This document shows, in pieces, positions 44,574 through 56,165 of a DNA stretch of 64,000 nucleotides (the first letter of the stretch is position 1; every line of letters starts with the position of its first letter). A program made the translations under genes and the position numbers. The notes beneath the pieces were generated by a model. That model did no database searches. It was not told the DNA's origin and was given only the letters and a program-made list of their open reading frames with translations. The DNA is from Gari tellinella (Eukaryota; Mollusca; Bivalvia; Cardiida; Psammobiidae): the NCBI GenBank assembly GCA_922989275.2, contig OV277864.1:52823550-52887549 (forward strand), given 5' to 3'.

Positions 44574-44803
44574 CGCCAAATAATTTTTGAGTTTTTCACC
44601 CCTACACCGTTATTGTGTCCTCTGCTTCAATATTTTTGACTGCAATATCATTTCAAAGTTAGAGTTAAGATAGTATGCTATAAGAAAAATCGAAACGGGT
44701 GTCAAACAGTTTTGATCCTAATCAGACGCCGCGTGACGCGGCGTCTGATCAGGATCAAAACTGTTTGCAAATTCGACTTTAGGCGATTCTGGCGTCGAAA
44801 GGG
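44574..44803 (-). mobile_element. Family C MITE
   Basis: Left CCTTTCGCCGCCAAA, right GGCGTCGAAAGGG. Core at 44705-44766 is perfect except the outermost bases: GATCCTAATCAGACGCCGCG facing CGCGGCGTCTGATCAGGATC around TGA. Flanks are TAAT/TTAG rather than exact TTAA. Confidence 0.82.
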
Positions 44804-45946
44804 TTAGTTTAAACCACCAGCATGTCGAATTGCCCTCATCTTCTACATTTTATTGCATTGTATTTTTCTTGTCTCAATAAACGGTAACGACTATCGTTTA
44901 TCCACTATAACATTAGTAGCGTATATGAACACCCGGCGCCAGTATCCCTGACAATCTTCTGCGACAGTCCTAACTGAACTAGCTCTAATTTATTTAGCTA
45001 GGTTTTATTCTCATCGATTTTCTTTAGAACGTTCCGCCGTTTAAGAACAAATGTTCCCCTTATTAAATAGCAAAGATAATCAAGTGCTCTTCAAAGACTA
45101 AATGAAAGCAAAACATTGCTAGAGGAAAGCCGGTGCTCGGAGATATATGGCTTTGCAAACAGTGCTGGATGACGTGGCCCAATGATTTGATCAACGTTCA
45201 ATGACTCTTATCACAGAAGCTGCTTTTCTGACTTAAAGAAACCATATAACACTGTGTTACTGGCAACGATTGTGGAATAGTAACTTTTGTATTAAGTTTT
45301 AGCTAAACGAGGAAGAAAACGTATGTCGATATAAGCCTCTTTCGTTGACAACGGCACCTTTGAAAAAAGGTTGGAATCTGATCTCCCAGTCAACCATTGC
45401 AAAAAGAACCATATATATTCTAAATATGGAAACATCAGTTGCAACCTAAATATACTAGTCGAGTTGGTCTCAGTCTCAAATATATTGCAGTTGAGATCAA
45501 GATCAAAGCACGATATACAGTACCGCGTATTCTAAACGGAATTCCAAAACGTAAACATTGTTTTGAAAGAAGGGGGATGAAGTAAACCATTTAAAGCTAT
45601 GTCAAAATATGCTCGAACAGGAGCCCGATTAATGTTATCACGAAATCCCCTTACTGGGATTCTTGTATTTATTTGGTATTTGTGTTAAGACATCACTATT
45701 TCTTCAATATCGTTGTTTTATCGTATTGTTTGCTAATCGATTTTTCCGAGGTTTTAAACGCTTTTCTGTTTCTTCAAATGATTAACGATCGGTTTCGAGA
45801 CAAATAAAACTCTGCGACTGATTGTATGAAACAAAATCGTATGACATTGTAACCGTATGTTTGTACGTACAATGTGTGTTGACGCTTTACCCTCTGTTCT
45901 CTAATATTGATGAGAACGCTAAATCTTCCAATATTTCGGTAAATTG
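44804..45946. other. No recognised feature
   Basis: AT-rich sequence of about 1.1 kb without repeat ends or convincing open frame. Confidence 0.4.
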
Positions 45947-45950
45947 TTAA

Positions 45951-46168
45951 CAAATTCACGCCCAGTGGATTATTCCATGTTTATATTGGATTAGTTCATT
46001 TTTATCAAAGGGATGCCTGGTCAAAATTTTCATTTTAATTTTATTTTATATTGAAATTCCTATCAACAAACAGTGTAGACTCTGATCAGACGCCGCATGA
46101 TGCGGCGTCTGATCAAAGTCTTCATTGTTTGCCTATATCCCATATATGGGGCCGGGGGCACATATGGG
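45951..46168 (-). mobile_element. Family G MITE, full core
   Basis: TTAA at 45947-45950 and 46169-46172. Left ACGCCCAGTGGATTATTCCA. Core at about 46067-46133: GTAGACTCTGATCAGACGCC facing GGCGTCTGATCAAAGTCTTC around GCATGATGC. Right CATATATGGGGCC and ATATGGG. Confidence 0.87.
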
Positions 46169-46172
46169 TTAA

Positions 46173-46744
46173 TAAATATTCCAAACCTAATTTAATCATC
46201 CTTTGTCCAGACCCTTAGGCTAGGAGCCTTTAGGTTAGCCAAAGTGTTAAACGTTTTACTTGGCTCTAAGATTGCTATTGTTATACCTTTTTTTTTATCT
46301 ATTATTTTCTTAACATTTCTTATATAAAGTTTACGTTGTCAATATGTGATCATGTCAACGACATAAGCAAGTGCAAGTATATTACACGTAGTAAGAAGAA
46401 GATCGCCAGTTGACGCTGTGAGACTTTAACATTTATGTTACACTTTTCACCGCATTCCATCGGTTTTAAACCACATTGTTTGAGTCTGATATGCCTGATT
46501 TAAATGTTATATTTTAAGTGGTTTTTTTATATAGACACCGTTCTTGATCTTCTACGCGCATACTGTTGTATGCATAATCAGTGCTGTTTGCATTGTTGTC
46601 AACGTTTATTTTCTATTTCAATTCATTAAATTGACGACGTTAATCAAACGGTTGTTTCCTTGCCAAACGCAAGTTTCATGTTCTCATCATTTAATCAGTA
46701 AAACGTATGCCAATAAGAGAAAGGCACATGTTCGAGAAAGCTTG
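46173..46744. other. No recognised feature
   Basis: AT-rich; a 75-codon forward frame (46544-46771) runs into the family C copy and is not credible. Confidence 0.4.
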
Positions 46745-46746
46745 GC

Positions 46747-46986
46747 CCTTTCATTCTTAATGATGCTTTAAAGCGCGTTTGCAAACAGTTAAGGTCCTGA
46801 TCAGACGCCGTGCAATTCGGCGTTTAATCATGACCCAAACTGTTTGACACTCTTAACAACATTAAGTAAGGCATAACAACCTTAAATCTTACTCTGAAAA
46901 GTCTATTGCAGACAGCAATAATAAAGCAGACGACAATAAAGCGGTGAAGCGGTTAAAATATTCCGAAAAAAATTAACGTGAAAGGG
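46747..46986 (+). mobile_element. Family C MITE, long form
   Basis: Left CCCTTTCATTCTTAATGACG-like end (one base lower match), GCGTTTGCAAACAGTTAAGG, core at 46785-46846 with GGTCCTGATCAGACGCCGTG facing GGCGTTTAATCATGACCC. Right part GCAGACGACAATAAAGCGG, then GGTTAAAATATTCCGAA and AAAGGG, a form with about 40 extra bases after the usual end. Confidence 0.75.
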
Positions 46987-47099
46987 TTAGCTCTTTCATC
47001 GCTATCAGCGACCAAAGTGGACTTTGCAAACAGTTAGGATCCAGAGCAAACGCCACATCACGCGTTGTATGATCAGCTTGTACTCCGTTTTTTCTAGTA

Positions 47100-47283
47100 C
47101 GGTGGAGAATCTGTTATTCTTTCCCGTTTCTGATAATTCTTGTTTATCTTGGTGGCAAACAGTTTGGAGCCTGATCAGACGCCGGGTTACTCGGCGTCTG
47201 ATCTGGCTCCAAACCGTTTGCACTGCAAATAATAGTTCTACCGTAAACGCGTTTATTGGGAAATAATAACAGATTCTCCACTG
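47100..47283 (-). mobile_element. Family A MITE, 184 bp deletion form
   Basis: TA at 47098-47099 and 47284-47285; ends CGGTGGAGAATCTG and CAGATTCTCCACTG. About 62 bp of the left half is missing between TTCTTTCCCGTT and TCTGATAATTCTTG. Core at about 47155-47219 is near perfect around GGGTTACTC. Confidence 0.88.
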
Positions 47284-47960
47284 TATTAAACTATTTGTCA
47301 ATTAGAACTTAACAACGATAACTTTTGACGTAACTCTGCAGACCACGAATTTTATTTTTTAGAATAGGGTTAAAGCAGACGGTTGCATTTGTGCTCAGAA
47401 ATAGTTAATACTGTTAGTAAGAAGCACTTAGAAATTATGATAATATGTTTTAAAGATCAAATGCATGCAATAATTAGCAGTATAGCAAGGGCAAAAAAGG
47501 TGAACACAATATCTTTTGATCACTTTCAGCAAAATCTCTCTTTTTTAATATATGATGGAGTTTAAATTTATGGCATAAATAGTGTAAATATAAACCAGCA
47601 AGGTGCCAACTAATTCTCCAATTATTTCCTTGATAACGAAGAGTTTATACCTGTGTAATTCCGATCTAAATCAATCAGGTTAAAACATATTTCCGTCAGA
47701 ATATTTGATTTAGGTTTAAATGCGCATCAATAAATTACCAGATGGTGAAATGGATTGATGGGTGGATGGATATATGATTTGGGTGTTGTGGCACCGCTAC
47801 AAAAACATATGATTATATAGCGCCGATAAGTGATGATATGAGATGGTGATTAGATGGTATGATTTCAGGAGGACGATTGCTGTTCATCTCGTCGCTGCAA
47901 AGCAGTGCATTGGATCAAAACACAGATCTGCCTTCCTCTTAGTTATTGGCAGTGGGGATG
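47284..47960. other. No recognised feature
   Basis: AT-rich; TGGATGG short repeats near 47757-47772. Confidence 0.4.
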
Positions 47961-47967
47961 CTATTAT

Positions 47968-48128
47968 AGGAATAAACAACATATTTTTTACGTTCATGAC
48001 GGTATGACTACATTAGCTTCGCAGGGGGTAAATTGCGTAAACGCCCGAAGGACGTTTTCGTTAAATTTACCCTCCGAAGCTAATGTAGTCATACCGTCAT
48101 GAGCGGCAAAGAGATGTTGTTTATTCCT
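47968..48128. repeat. 161-bp near-perfect hairpin
   Basis: Outer arms AGGAATAAACAACAT / ATGTTGTTTATTCCT; after a short mismatched stretch, arms TCATGACGGTATGACTACAT then TAGCTTCG pair with CGAAGC then TAATGTAGTCATACCGTCAT; the stem continues through GGGTAAATT / AATTTACCC and CGTAAACG / CGTTTTCG to a loop near 48045. Unrelated to families A-J. The interior is not conserved with other parts of the window. Confidence 0.85.
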
Positions 48129-48963
48129 TATATTTATATTTTCTGTCTTGTCAATTTAATGTGTTTATTGGCCAGATTTGTTTTTCTGTATAAGAATTTA
48201 TCATATACCGGTCAAAGAGGTTTGATAGATGTAAGGTCGATGTAATAGCCATTCCAGTTTCTAAATATGGTGAGAAAGTAGTACCAACTACATGTACTCT
48301 AACTGTACTAAAATTCAGGAGTTTTTCCAGTAAACTTTCTCTCTGTGAATGGAAAAGACTTACAAGGCAAACAAATAACAGTGCAACTTGAATATCTATT
48401 GCCAAAGCACTTTCTAAAAATACAGGTCGCGGTTTATTTTCTTAACCCATTTACACACATAGCAACGCGATGGCAACGACCTATGGGTCTGTATCACTCC
48501 GCTAGTGTCATATGACCGTCGACCAATGGGAGCTTAATGTTAAGTGCCCGATGTAGTCTATTTGAAGAAGTCTACGAATAGCACGGGCGAAATTCGAACT
48601 GGCTAAAACCAGTTCCGAAGTGTAGGTTCATCGGCAGATGTACCGCAAATTTTTAATAGGATAAGACTTTACAGGGTGAATGTAAATATTAGCCAATGAA
48701 CACAATTGTTTCCTGTGACAATTAAGCCCCAGAACCACGACAAGTTAGGAAGGTTTCTGAAGTGGTTAAATATAGTAAATTGAATGAGATACTTTGGTAA
48801 AGCTTTCAATATGTTTGTGTGTGAAATCAAAAAAGTTTAGAAGTTAATAATAATGAACAATACCACACAGTTGAATTTCCACATGAATGTGATACTTATT
48901 TCAGAATATATAACATTGCAATATTTCATTGTTACAAACATTCACAGTTTTATCAATGATACG
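48129..48963. other. No recognised feature
   Basis: AT-rich. TTAACCCATTTACACACATAG at about 48442 resembles the left end of family G but nothing G-like follows. Confidence 0.4.
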
Positions 48964-48965
48964 TA

Positions 48966-49158
48966 CAGTCGAACGTCGATATCTCGAACTCACTTAACTC
49001 GAACTATCCGATAGTTCCACACATGAACTGCATTATTTCATGATTGGTTAGGTCGAACATATCCATATTTCACAGTTGGAACGTGGCTAAGCAACGTTTT
49101 AACTTTGAAATATGGGTATAGTCGATTTAACCGAGTTCAAGATATCGAAGTTAGACTG
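48966..49158. mobile_element. Family I MITE, 193 bp
   Basis: TA at 48964-48965 and 49159-49160. Ends CAGTCGAACGTCGATATCTC and GATATCGAAGTTAGACTG. The inner hairpin is partly decayed (GGAACGTGGCTAAGCAACGT). Same length as the copy at 32120-32312. Confidence 0.87.
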
Positions 49159-49160
49159 TA

Positions 49161-49962
49161 GTATCAAGACATGTATCTAGATGGATGTTAAACATTTCAA
49201 CATGCATGCAAAACTGTGTGTAGTCTGGTCAAACACTGAACTACACATAAATCGATCTGACACAAGCTGTACATAGAAAACAGAATTTGTGTAAGATTCA
49301 CAGTAGCGTCTGCCTAAAGCAGAGCTTACGCTGTTCTCATAATTGTTGAATGTTGTATCTGCTGGCAATAATAATGTGCTATTGTACTTACAATGGATTG
49401 CACACTTCTTGTGCAAAGAACTGTATTAGGGTTCTAAACAGAGATGACCATTGCAAACAGGTTTGAAATGTGGTCGGCTCTTTTTTTCAAATAGCATGAA
49501 GTTCTTGTCAAACACTATTTTACAAATAACTATAGCCAACTGATAGAAGACAATTCGAGCACTAGCTGACCTGGTCTATTTGTTTGATTGCCTATCGGCA
49601 ATTCATATCTAATACGATTAGTGAGTAGTCTATAGATGATTAACAACGCCATGGGCGAACTTAAAATAATGTTTGCAAGCATATCTTTCGACTTAGCTGA
49701 GACGCCGAGTAAATAGGTGTCCAATCTGGATCAAATATTTGTTTTGACGAAATAGTATTTCTTGGAAACAAACACAAACATATGCAGGTGATAATATTTG
49801 GGTTATTGATGACTACATACTTAACAAAGAAACTTTCAGAATATTTTAAACATTCAACAACATTACCTTTATTGCATCTCAGGCACCGAAGTGCAACATG
49901 AGGAAATATATACATTAGTTTTGCAAAATACATGTATCAAAGTAACATTGCAGAAAATAGGA
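49161..49962. other. Decayed core only
   Basis: TAGCTGAGACGCCGAGTAAA at about 49695 is a core relic. The minus-strand frames at 49177-49933 show no known motif. Confidence 0.4.
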
Positions 49963-49964
49963 TA

Positions 49965-50120
49965 CAGTGGAGAAAACGTTATTCTTTCCCAATAAACGCG
50001 TTTACTCTATTATTTCAATTACAAACATATTAGAACCGGATCAGACGCCGGGTAACCCGACGTCTGATCAGGCTCCAAACTGTTTTCCACCAAGATACAA
50101 ATGAATTATCAGCAATGTAA
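49965..50120 (+). mobile_element. Family A MITE, right half missing
   Basis: TA at 49963-49964, CAGTGGAGAAAACG end, CCCAATAAACGCGTTTAC. Core at 50035-50090: GGATCAGACGCCGGG facing CCCGACGTCTGATCAGGCTC. Ends abruptly after GATACAAATGAATTATCAGC. Confidence 0.83.
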
Positions 50121-50250
50121 AGGGCAAAAGGAAAGTATATCACTTAGGTTCACGCCTAAATACTTACTTCAGTCAGACCTCTACAAATTGAGCTTTCTTG
50201 AACTGAGAGAAAAGTTTAGAGGGGTTATCGGAATAGGGAGCAATGTAGTT

Positions 50251-50609
50251 CAGTGATCCCTCCAACAACGGCCCTCCCAACAGTAATCCCCTCCTTCCAT
50301 CAACGCTTGCCGCTGATCAGCAAACAAAGCCATCATGTTCAGTTTTTTATGGCAGCGATATCGTCTGCCTAAAATTGTCGTCTGCTGTCTTTTTCTCAAG
50401 GTAAAAAGTGTGCGCATTTTGGCAGAATATTACAAAGAGACGCGTAGCAAACAGCTTGAATCCTGATCAGACACCGCGAGTTTCTGCGCCTGATCTTGAT
50501 TCAAGCTATTTGCAAATGTAATCCAATTCCCATCCCTTTAAAAATTCCCTCCGAACAACACACACAATCTTTGTTTCCCATTGGTTGTCGTTGTACAGAG
50601 GGATCACTG
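50251..50609 (+). mobile_element. Family D MITE, complete
   Basis: Left CAGTGATCCCTCCAACAACG, inner CCGCTGATCAGCAAACAAAG and GTCGTCTGCTGTCTTTTTCT, core at 50450-50510 with GAATCCTGATCAGACACC facing GCGCCTGATCTTGATTC; right GAGGGATCACTG then TA. Confidence 0.85.
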
Positions 50610-50887
50610 TACATCAGAATAACTATGAATATGTTTCTTCAGAGGTTCTTTACATTACTTGTAACATATACTGAGCAGTTGGTCTCTTTAAAATGATTTA
50701 ATATGTCTGTACAAAGCGTTTGCTAGGCTGTCAAATCAAAGCATTACGGGTCAATAAATGTGTTATAACAATTAAGTTTCAATGAGTCAGGTGCTCATAG
50801 GTCAATTCAGTATTGAAACAGATATACGGGAATATAAAAAACTTAATCCGTATCAAGATTTGTTTGCGTCTGTAATATTATCATTAA

Positions 50888-51127
50888 CCCTTTCACTCTC
50901 ATGTACGCTCTTAACGCGTTTGCAAACCGTTTAGGGCCCTGATCAGACGTCGCGTAACGCGGTGTCTAATCAGTACCCTAAATTGTTGACACTCTTATTC
51001 ATGTGTATTAAGTCATACAATCTTACATCTAACTTTGAAATGTGTATTGCAGACAAAAGTACGGAAGCAGGCGACAATAAAGCGATGAAGGGGTAAAAAT
51101 CTCCCGAATTGTTTGATCATGAAAGGG
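50888..51127 (+). mobile_element. Family C MITE, long form
   Basis: TTAA at 50884-50887. Left CCCTTTCACTCTCATG. Core at 50926-50990: AGGGCCCTGATCAGACGTCG facing GTGTCTAATCAGTACCCT. Extra tail ATCTCCCGAATTGTTTGATC then ATGAAAGGG, as in the copy at 61821. Confidence 0.82.
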
Positions 51128-51177
51128 TAAAGTGGGAAATGATATATAGTCTAACCTCCGTACTTAGAACATGTTTG

Positions 51178-51292
51178 TATTTGTGTAGTTCAGTTGCAAT
51201 TTGTCAATCTCGCACAGAACGAACATATCCGTATTTGAAATACCGATATGTTCATTTTAAGAGAGTTCTCGATATCGTAGTTTGACTGTATC
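51178..51292. mobile_element. Family I MITE, shortened
   Basis: GTTCAGTTGCAATTTGTCAA at left, GATATCGTAGTTTGACTG before TA at right, with the inner pair GAACATATCCGTATTTGAAA / ACCGATATGTTC. Confidence 0.65.
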
Positions 51293-52160
51293 AGTTTTTA
51301 TAGAATTCTCATTTTTTGTGATTATAGTATCTGATTTTGGTTTAAACAGTTTTTATTTCAAAATAATTACAAGCATTATGTCAGATATTACAGATTATAA
51401 TGTCAAAAACATACAAATGTGAACCAAAAACAGGTTGCTGAAAACTTATGTGAAACCTACTCTATAAATTCATTACGTTGAGTACAACGGTTGCTTCAAA
51501 ACAGTTTGAATGCAAATCAGACCCAAACTGTTTGACACTCACTGCAATATTTCTTGGTTTTGTACGTTAAACTTTAGACATAAAAAGTAGACGACAATTG
51601 TTTAAAATCAATGACATAATGACAATATAGAAGTTAAGCTGTTTATTCCATATAACTTATTAATATTATCCAATAACCGATGTTCAATGACAATCAGTTT
51701 AGATTCAGATCAGGTGTCGAAGTACCTTGTATCTAACCAGACTACACGTTAGCTGTCTCATTCTTAAACAAATGATTCGCATTTTTCACATTTTCAAGCA
51801 ATACGGCGTTTGCTTCCAATTTCTTACAACGGAAAATAACAGTGTGTAGGTGTTCCGAAAATATTTATCACTCCTTAGGCAGTTATGAGAGAAATGCAGA
51901 TTAAACTCAATGGAAAAATCAGTTAAGTAGGTTGATTTACAAGGACAATGAACAAGTTTTGCATGGTAAGTTTTGTTGTTTAACGATGTGTTATTGTGGT
52001 TTAGAGCATACATATAATTCCACTTCTTCCCAAAATGTTCGGTACTTATTTTGAGTTCAGTTGATGACGTCATATATGCAATGGAGGATTTTCTGGAAAG
52101 TCACAAATATTGTCTTTTTTTATTGAAGTCATAAAACATCACTGCCAAAATTGTATAGAC
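51293..52160. other. C/D relic with collapsed core
   Basis: At 51498-51605 the core has shrunk to AACAGTTTGAATGCAAATCA then GACCCAAACTGTTTGACAC, followed by the C/D-type sequence ACTTTAGACAT. At 51690-51740 a further decayed core. The 95-codon minus-strand frame (51786-52073) is unrecognised. Confidence 0.45.
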
Positions 52161-52164
52161 ACTT

Positions 52165-52529
52165 TCAGAACTCCCTCGCTACAACAACTCGCAGTTGGAG
52201 ACAAGGCGTGTATGTGTTGATCGGAGGAGTTGTTATAGGGAGGGAAAATACCCTAATAATTCATTTGGAAGCAAATTGAATGCATGTCAAACACCGCGTT
52301 ACGCGGCGTCTGATCTGCATTCAAACTTATTGTCACTCGTTTTTTTCTTTCGTCTGTAAAAACTATCGAACTATGTAACTTTAAAAATACAACAGACGAC
52401 AAGTTAAACCAAACGATATTGCAGCAGTGAAAGCGTTAGACATAGTCGTTTTGTTAGGGGAACAGCAACAATTATTGTTGTAAGCATGGACTCGTTGCTC
52501 AGAGGGTCGGTGTAGGTAGGGATCACTGT
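52165..52529 (-). mobile_element. Family D MITE
   Basis: Left AACTCCCTCGCTACAACAAC and GGAGGAGTTGTTATAGGGAG; core at 52270-52328 with CATGTCAAACACCGCG facing CGCGGCGTCTGATCTGC; then GCAGCAGTGAAAGCGTTAGA; right GTAGGTAGGGATCACTG. Confidence 0.82.
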
Positions 52530-52551
52530 TTTCCCCTTTTCTCCTTTGACA

Positions 52552-52740
52552 GTGAAAATACGATATTTTTCCCGGTAAAACGAAATGCAAAAGCATTGCA
52601 ATCGAATGACATTGTTTTCAAATATTAAGCGATTGATTTTATTTGATTGAAACACAGCGTTCAGCTTAATCAGACGCCGATTCAGTTTGCTGTCGAACTC
52701 ATATTTTCTTTTAATAAATAACATCTTAGAACTTCACTGT
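52552..52740 (-). mobile_element. Family A MITE, strongly decayed
   Basis: GACAGTGAAAATACGATATT then TTTCCCGGTAAAACGAAATG is the reverse A left half. The core is reduced to CTTAATCAGACGCCGATT. No right end. Confidence 0.5.
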
Positions 52741-53950
52741 TATAAGAATAAAATGTCAGCGGGAATAATCAAGATTAAATATGACTTTGAGATGCGTACG
52801 CGTGAGACAGGTTTGGGCAAACTGTGAATCTGTACAATTCAAGAACTTCCTGTCGTTGAATTCGAAACCAGATTGTACGTTTCAGCCAAATTGTATGAAA
52901 ATTAAAACATAGTCACGATTTACATACAAAGAACAAACAACGTGTTCATTCATGTTGCGCGGACTCAATACACACTTAAAAATTCGAAGAACACATTCCA
53001 TTGTCCAATCAAATCTAGTCCACTGCCGACTATGTATTTGTGTTTTCTTAAAAATATGACAAAATTGATAAACACTATTGTAAATAGGTCACCACCATGC
53101 GCATGAATCATATGGTTGATACATTGTTTGGAACACTGTTTGGAAATGAAACTTAACGCAAATGTGAGTTAATGAAATCATGTTTGGTTAACATGATTCC
53201 AGCCAGCCCATGAAACAAACCTACCCTGTCGTAGTTCCGAGGCTTAATTGTCAAAGGGTGTTGTTTCTGTTTATCAGATCGACATTACCCCCTCTGACAG
53301 GAACTAAAAGGAAGGTAAGTAGGTGGTTGTGATACAATGCTCTGCTTCGCAACGAATGAGATTTGCAGAATTCATCGTTTTGAAACGATCATCCCTCATC
53401 ATTTTTCGGCGCTGTATGACCTTTGTTTTGTCGCAGTGCCGTAAAACCCAATGTATCAATCACGATTCCAGGACTAACGCTATAATTTGAACAAACTGGA
53501 GTGAATTGTATATACCGCTGTCATCATTAATAGTTTAAACACACTACAATATGCTTAGTTCAAGTAGTGAATATAGCGGACATTTGCTGTGCATGCATTG
53601 TGTGTACATTGCATTCGAGCAACAAGCAAACACTCTCCTAAATCAAATCAAATTGAATTGTTGGTCACAAACAGAATAAATGGGCGAATGTTTCCTGAGC
53701 AATTAGCCCTATCATTATATTTCATATTTCCAGTATAGTTGCAATCTAACAGATAATTGATTAGCTTCATAATAATCAGATTTATTTTATAATGTGATAA
53801 ACATCAGACACCGAGTAACGCAATGATTGATCCGGATCAAAACTGCATGACATTCGTATTTAACCTGTGTTTATTTCTTAAATCTGCACTACAGTTATAG
53901 TTATTTTGCAGAAAACACTCGTAAAACAAGCGATCCATAAGAATGAAAAG
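52741..53950. other. No gene; one decayed core
   Basis: Core relic near 53800-53850 (ACATCAGACACCGAGTAACG then GATCCGGATC). A 1.2-kb AT-rich stretch otherwise without support for a feature. Confidence 0.4.
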
Positions 53951-53952
53951 GG

Positions 53953-54434
53953 TTTACCCCATGGCCTGTTTCTATTTTTTGAGACATATAACCACTTAAC
54001 CCTTTACCTGATAGCCTATTTATAGTACTTAAGATAGATGACTACTTAAAGCAGGTTGAAAGTAAAGCAGAATGCGCCTTAGGGCGCATTCTGCTTTACT
54101 TTCAGCCTGCTTTCAGCTATAATGTGCTATAATTTAGAAAATATTCCTTATAATACATATTCATTACTGATTAAATTTGAACTATTTTCTTCAGCGGATG
54201 AATAAATCATATCCGCTAAAAGGCGCTTCTATTGGGTAAAGGGTTAAAGCACATTGAACGTAAGACAGAATGTGCATTCTGCTTGACTTTTAGCCTGCTT
54301 GAAACTACCATCTGCTTGAATATAGAAATTATTTATTTTGGTATCTGTCACAACCTGTATCAATTGGAACTATATTTATTCAGTTGACGATAAATTAAGT
54401 GCGCCAAAAGGCGCGTCTATTGGAGAAACATTTA
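53953..54434. mobile_element. Older family B copy split by a younger B
   Basis: The left piece TTTACCCCATGGCCTGTTTC to CCACTTAA (53999) and the right piece AGCACATTGAACGTAAGACA (from 54248) join to one diverged B element whose right end is GGAGAAACATTTAA. The younger copy entered at its internal TTAAAGCA, the same position used at 9364. Confidence 0.78.
54000..54243 (-). mobile_element. Family B MITE, complete, nested in B
   Basis: TTAA at 53996-53999 and 54244-54247; ends CCCTTTACCTGATAGCC and TTGGGTAAAGGG. Core near perfect around GCGCCTTAGGGCGC (about 54074-54087). Confidence 0.92.
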
Positions 54435-54435
54435 A

Positions 54436-54968
54436 ACGATGTTGCATGTTGACGAATTGCTGTCATTTGTCAATTAATCAGAAGCACACAGTCCTAATTT
54501 GTAAAGCTAACATTGTTGTTAAACAATCCTTCCCCCACTATTGAATTTGTATTGGAGGGAGACCGAAAGTTAATAGCCGTTATAATAAAGGCAAACATGA
54601 TTCGTTCGATAATAACTGAGTAAATGCGTATAATGAGCATTGGTTCGGTTGATGACACATTCATAGCTCGGATTATATTCTGGAGAAAACAAATCGGATG
54701 GAAACATAATGAAACGAAATGCATTGAAATGTAGATATGACATTTTTTCTTAAATGTTTACTACAGTCAATTTTAATCTGAAAAGCAAACAGTTATGGGC
54801 CTGATCAGACGTGGACAACTGACGTCTGATGATTTTGCACTAAACTGCTTGCAAAGACACACAACCCACATGCAGATATCATACGATAAATGATGTCCAT
54901 CTTTATCGATTGATTTATAGATATAATGGATACAATAGTTTTAGTAAAAAGCTATTATTGAGAAAGAT
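54436..54968. other. Solo core only
   Basis: GCAAACAGTTATGGGCCTGA then TCAGACGTGGACAACTGACG and a decayed right arm ending CTAAACTGCTTGC at 54785-54854. Confidence 0.5.
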
Positions 54969-54971
54969 TAA

Positions 54972-55190
54972 CCCGTTTGTGCCCAGTGTATTATTCCATG
55001 TTTATATATCGTATTAGCCCATTTTTAGCAAAGGGATGCATTGTCAAAATTTAATTTTCATTTTGTTTTATATTAAAATTCCTATCAGCTTACAGTGTAT
55101 ACTCTGATCAGACGCCGCATAATGCGGCGTTTGATCAGAGTCTTCACTGTTTGCCTACATCCCATATATTTGATCTTGGGAACAAATGGG
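54972..55190 (-). mobile_element. Family G MITE, full core
   Basis: TTAA at 54968-54971 and 55191-55194; ends CCCGTTTGTGCCCAGTG and GGGAACAAATGGG. Core at 55090-55155 reads GTATACTCTGATCAGACGCC facing GGCGTTTGATCAGAGTCTTC around GCATAATGC. Confidence 0.88.
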
Positions 55191-55194
55191 TTAA

Positions 55195-56165
55195 CATGTC
55201 TGTTGTAACTGTTTCTATCTGTTGTTTGCTTAGATACAGAGCAAAGTGTTTCTAGCTCATCCACTACCATTAACATGTACATAAGTACAGCTAAATCATT
55301 TAACTCGTATTTAAAACATAAAATGCAATGCAAACAGTTAAGAGTTTAAAACAGTTAAACATTAGCAAAACATGTAATTATTATATTTACTGTGTGAGAT
55401 TTCAACTATGTATATTATCAGTTTACCTGATTCAAACTAAAGTCGAATATGTTTATCTATAACGCATACCCTACATTCAATTATGGATCCTAAAAGCTGC
55501 ATCGCATCATTGAAGTAATACTAACGTTGTTTAAACTTTGTTTTGACCTTTTTAACCATTGTAAGGTTAAGTAAATAATGAAGAACCTCTTTTTTACGAA
55601 CACTAAATTGTGTTGATTATCAGGTATATAGGACAGGTGACTGCTTAAAGCAAGGTTACAGAAAAAACAGAAAGCTCCTATCACCTGTCTTTTTTACAAA
55701 CAAAATGCCTTTTTAAATAGTCGCAATAGAGAGGTTTTACTGTATATGAATTGGACGAAAACAACAGTTACTGTACCACTGTAGATAATGAGTGTTTTAA
55801 TACGTATAGTATGAAGACACAATAATAGTTTTGACTGTACCACTATGTGCACGTCCAAAATCATCAAATACCCCGTTAACGCAATGTTATTTAACAAAAA
55901 TTCATGTAACGATTTACACTATAGCCTGCTTCTAGTTTAAACATAAGTGAACACTTAAGCTTAAGGCAGGTTGACGGTGAAGAAAAATGTATTTCAAATA
56001 GCTTCAATGTACCATCTGGAAAATATAAGTTTCAGTCTGCTTTAAGTTACCATATGTATATATATCTTATGATACATTGTAAGGACTGTATAAACTGGCA
56101 CCAATTTCTTCAGTTGAAGATTACACCAAATACATTAGAGTGCGCATCTAATGGTAAATATGTTA
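55195..56165. other. B-related relics
   Basis: At 55630-55690 GACAGGTGACTGCTTAAAGC closes with TCACCTGTC, a short B-like hairpin. At 55915-56165 a degenerate B copy keeps ATAGCCTGCTTCTAG, AAGGCAGGTTGACGG, CAGTCTGCTTTAAG and TTCTTCAGTTGAAGA. No gene. Confidence 0.5.

Noticed and set aside
48580..48620. GAAATTCGAACTGGC as box B of a minus-strand tRNA
   Set aside because: No T-stem pairing, no box A at the right distance and no terminator.
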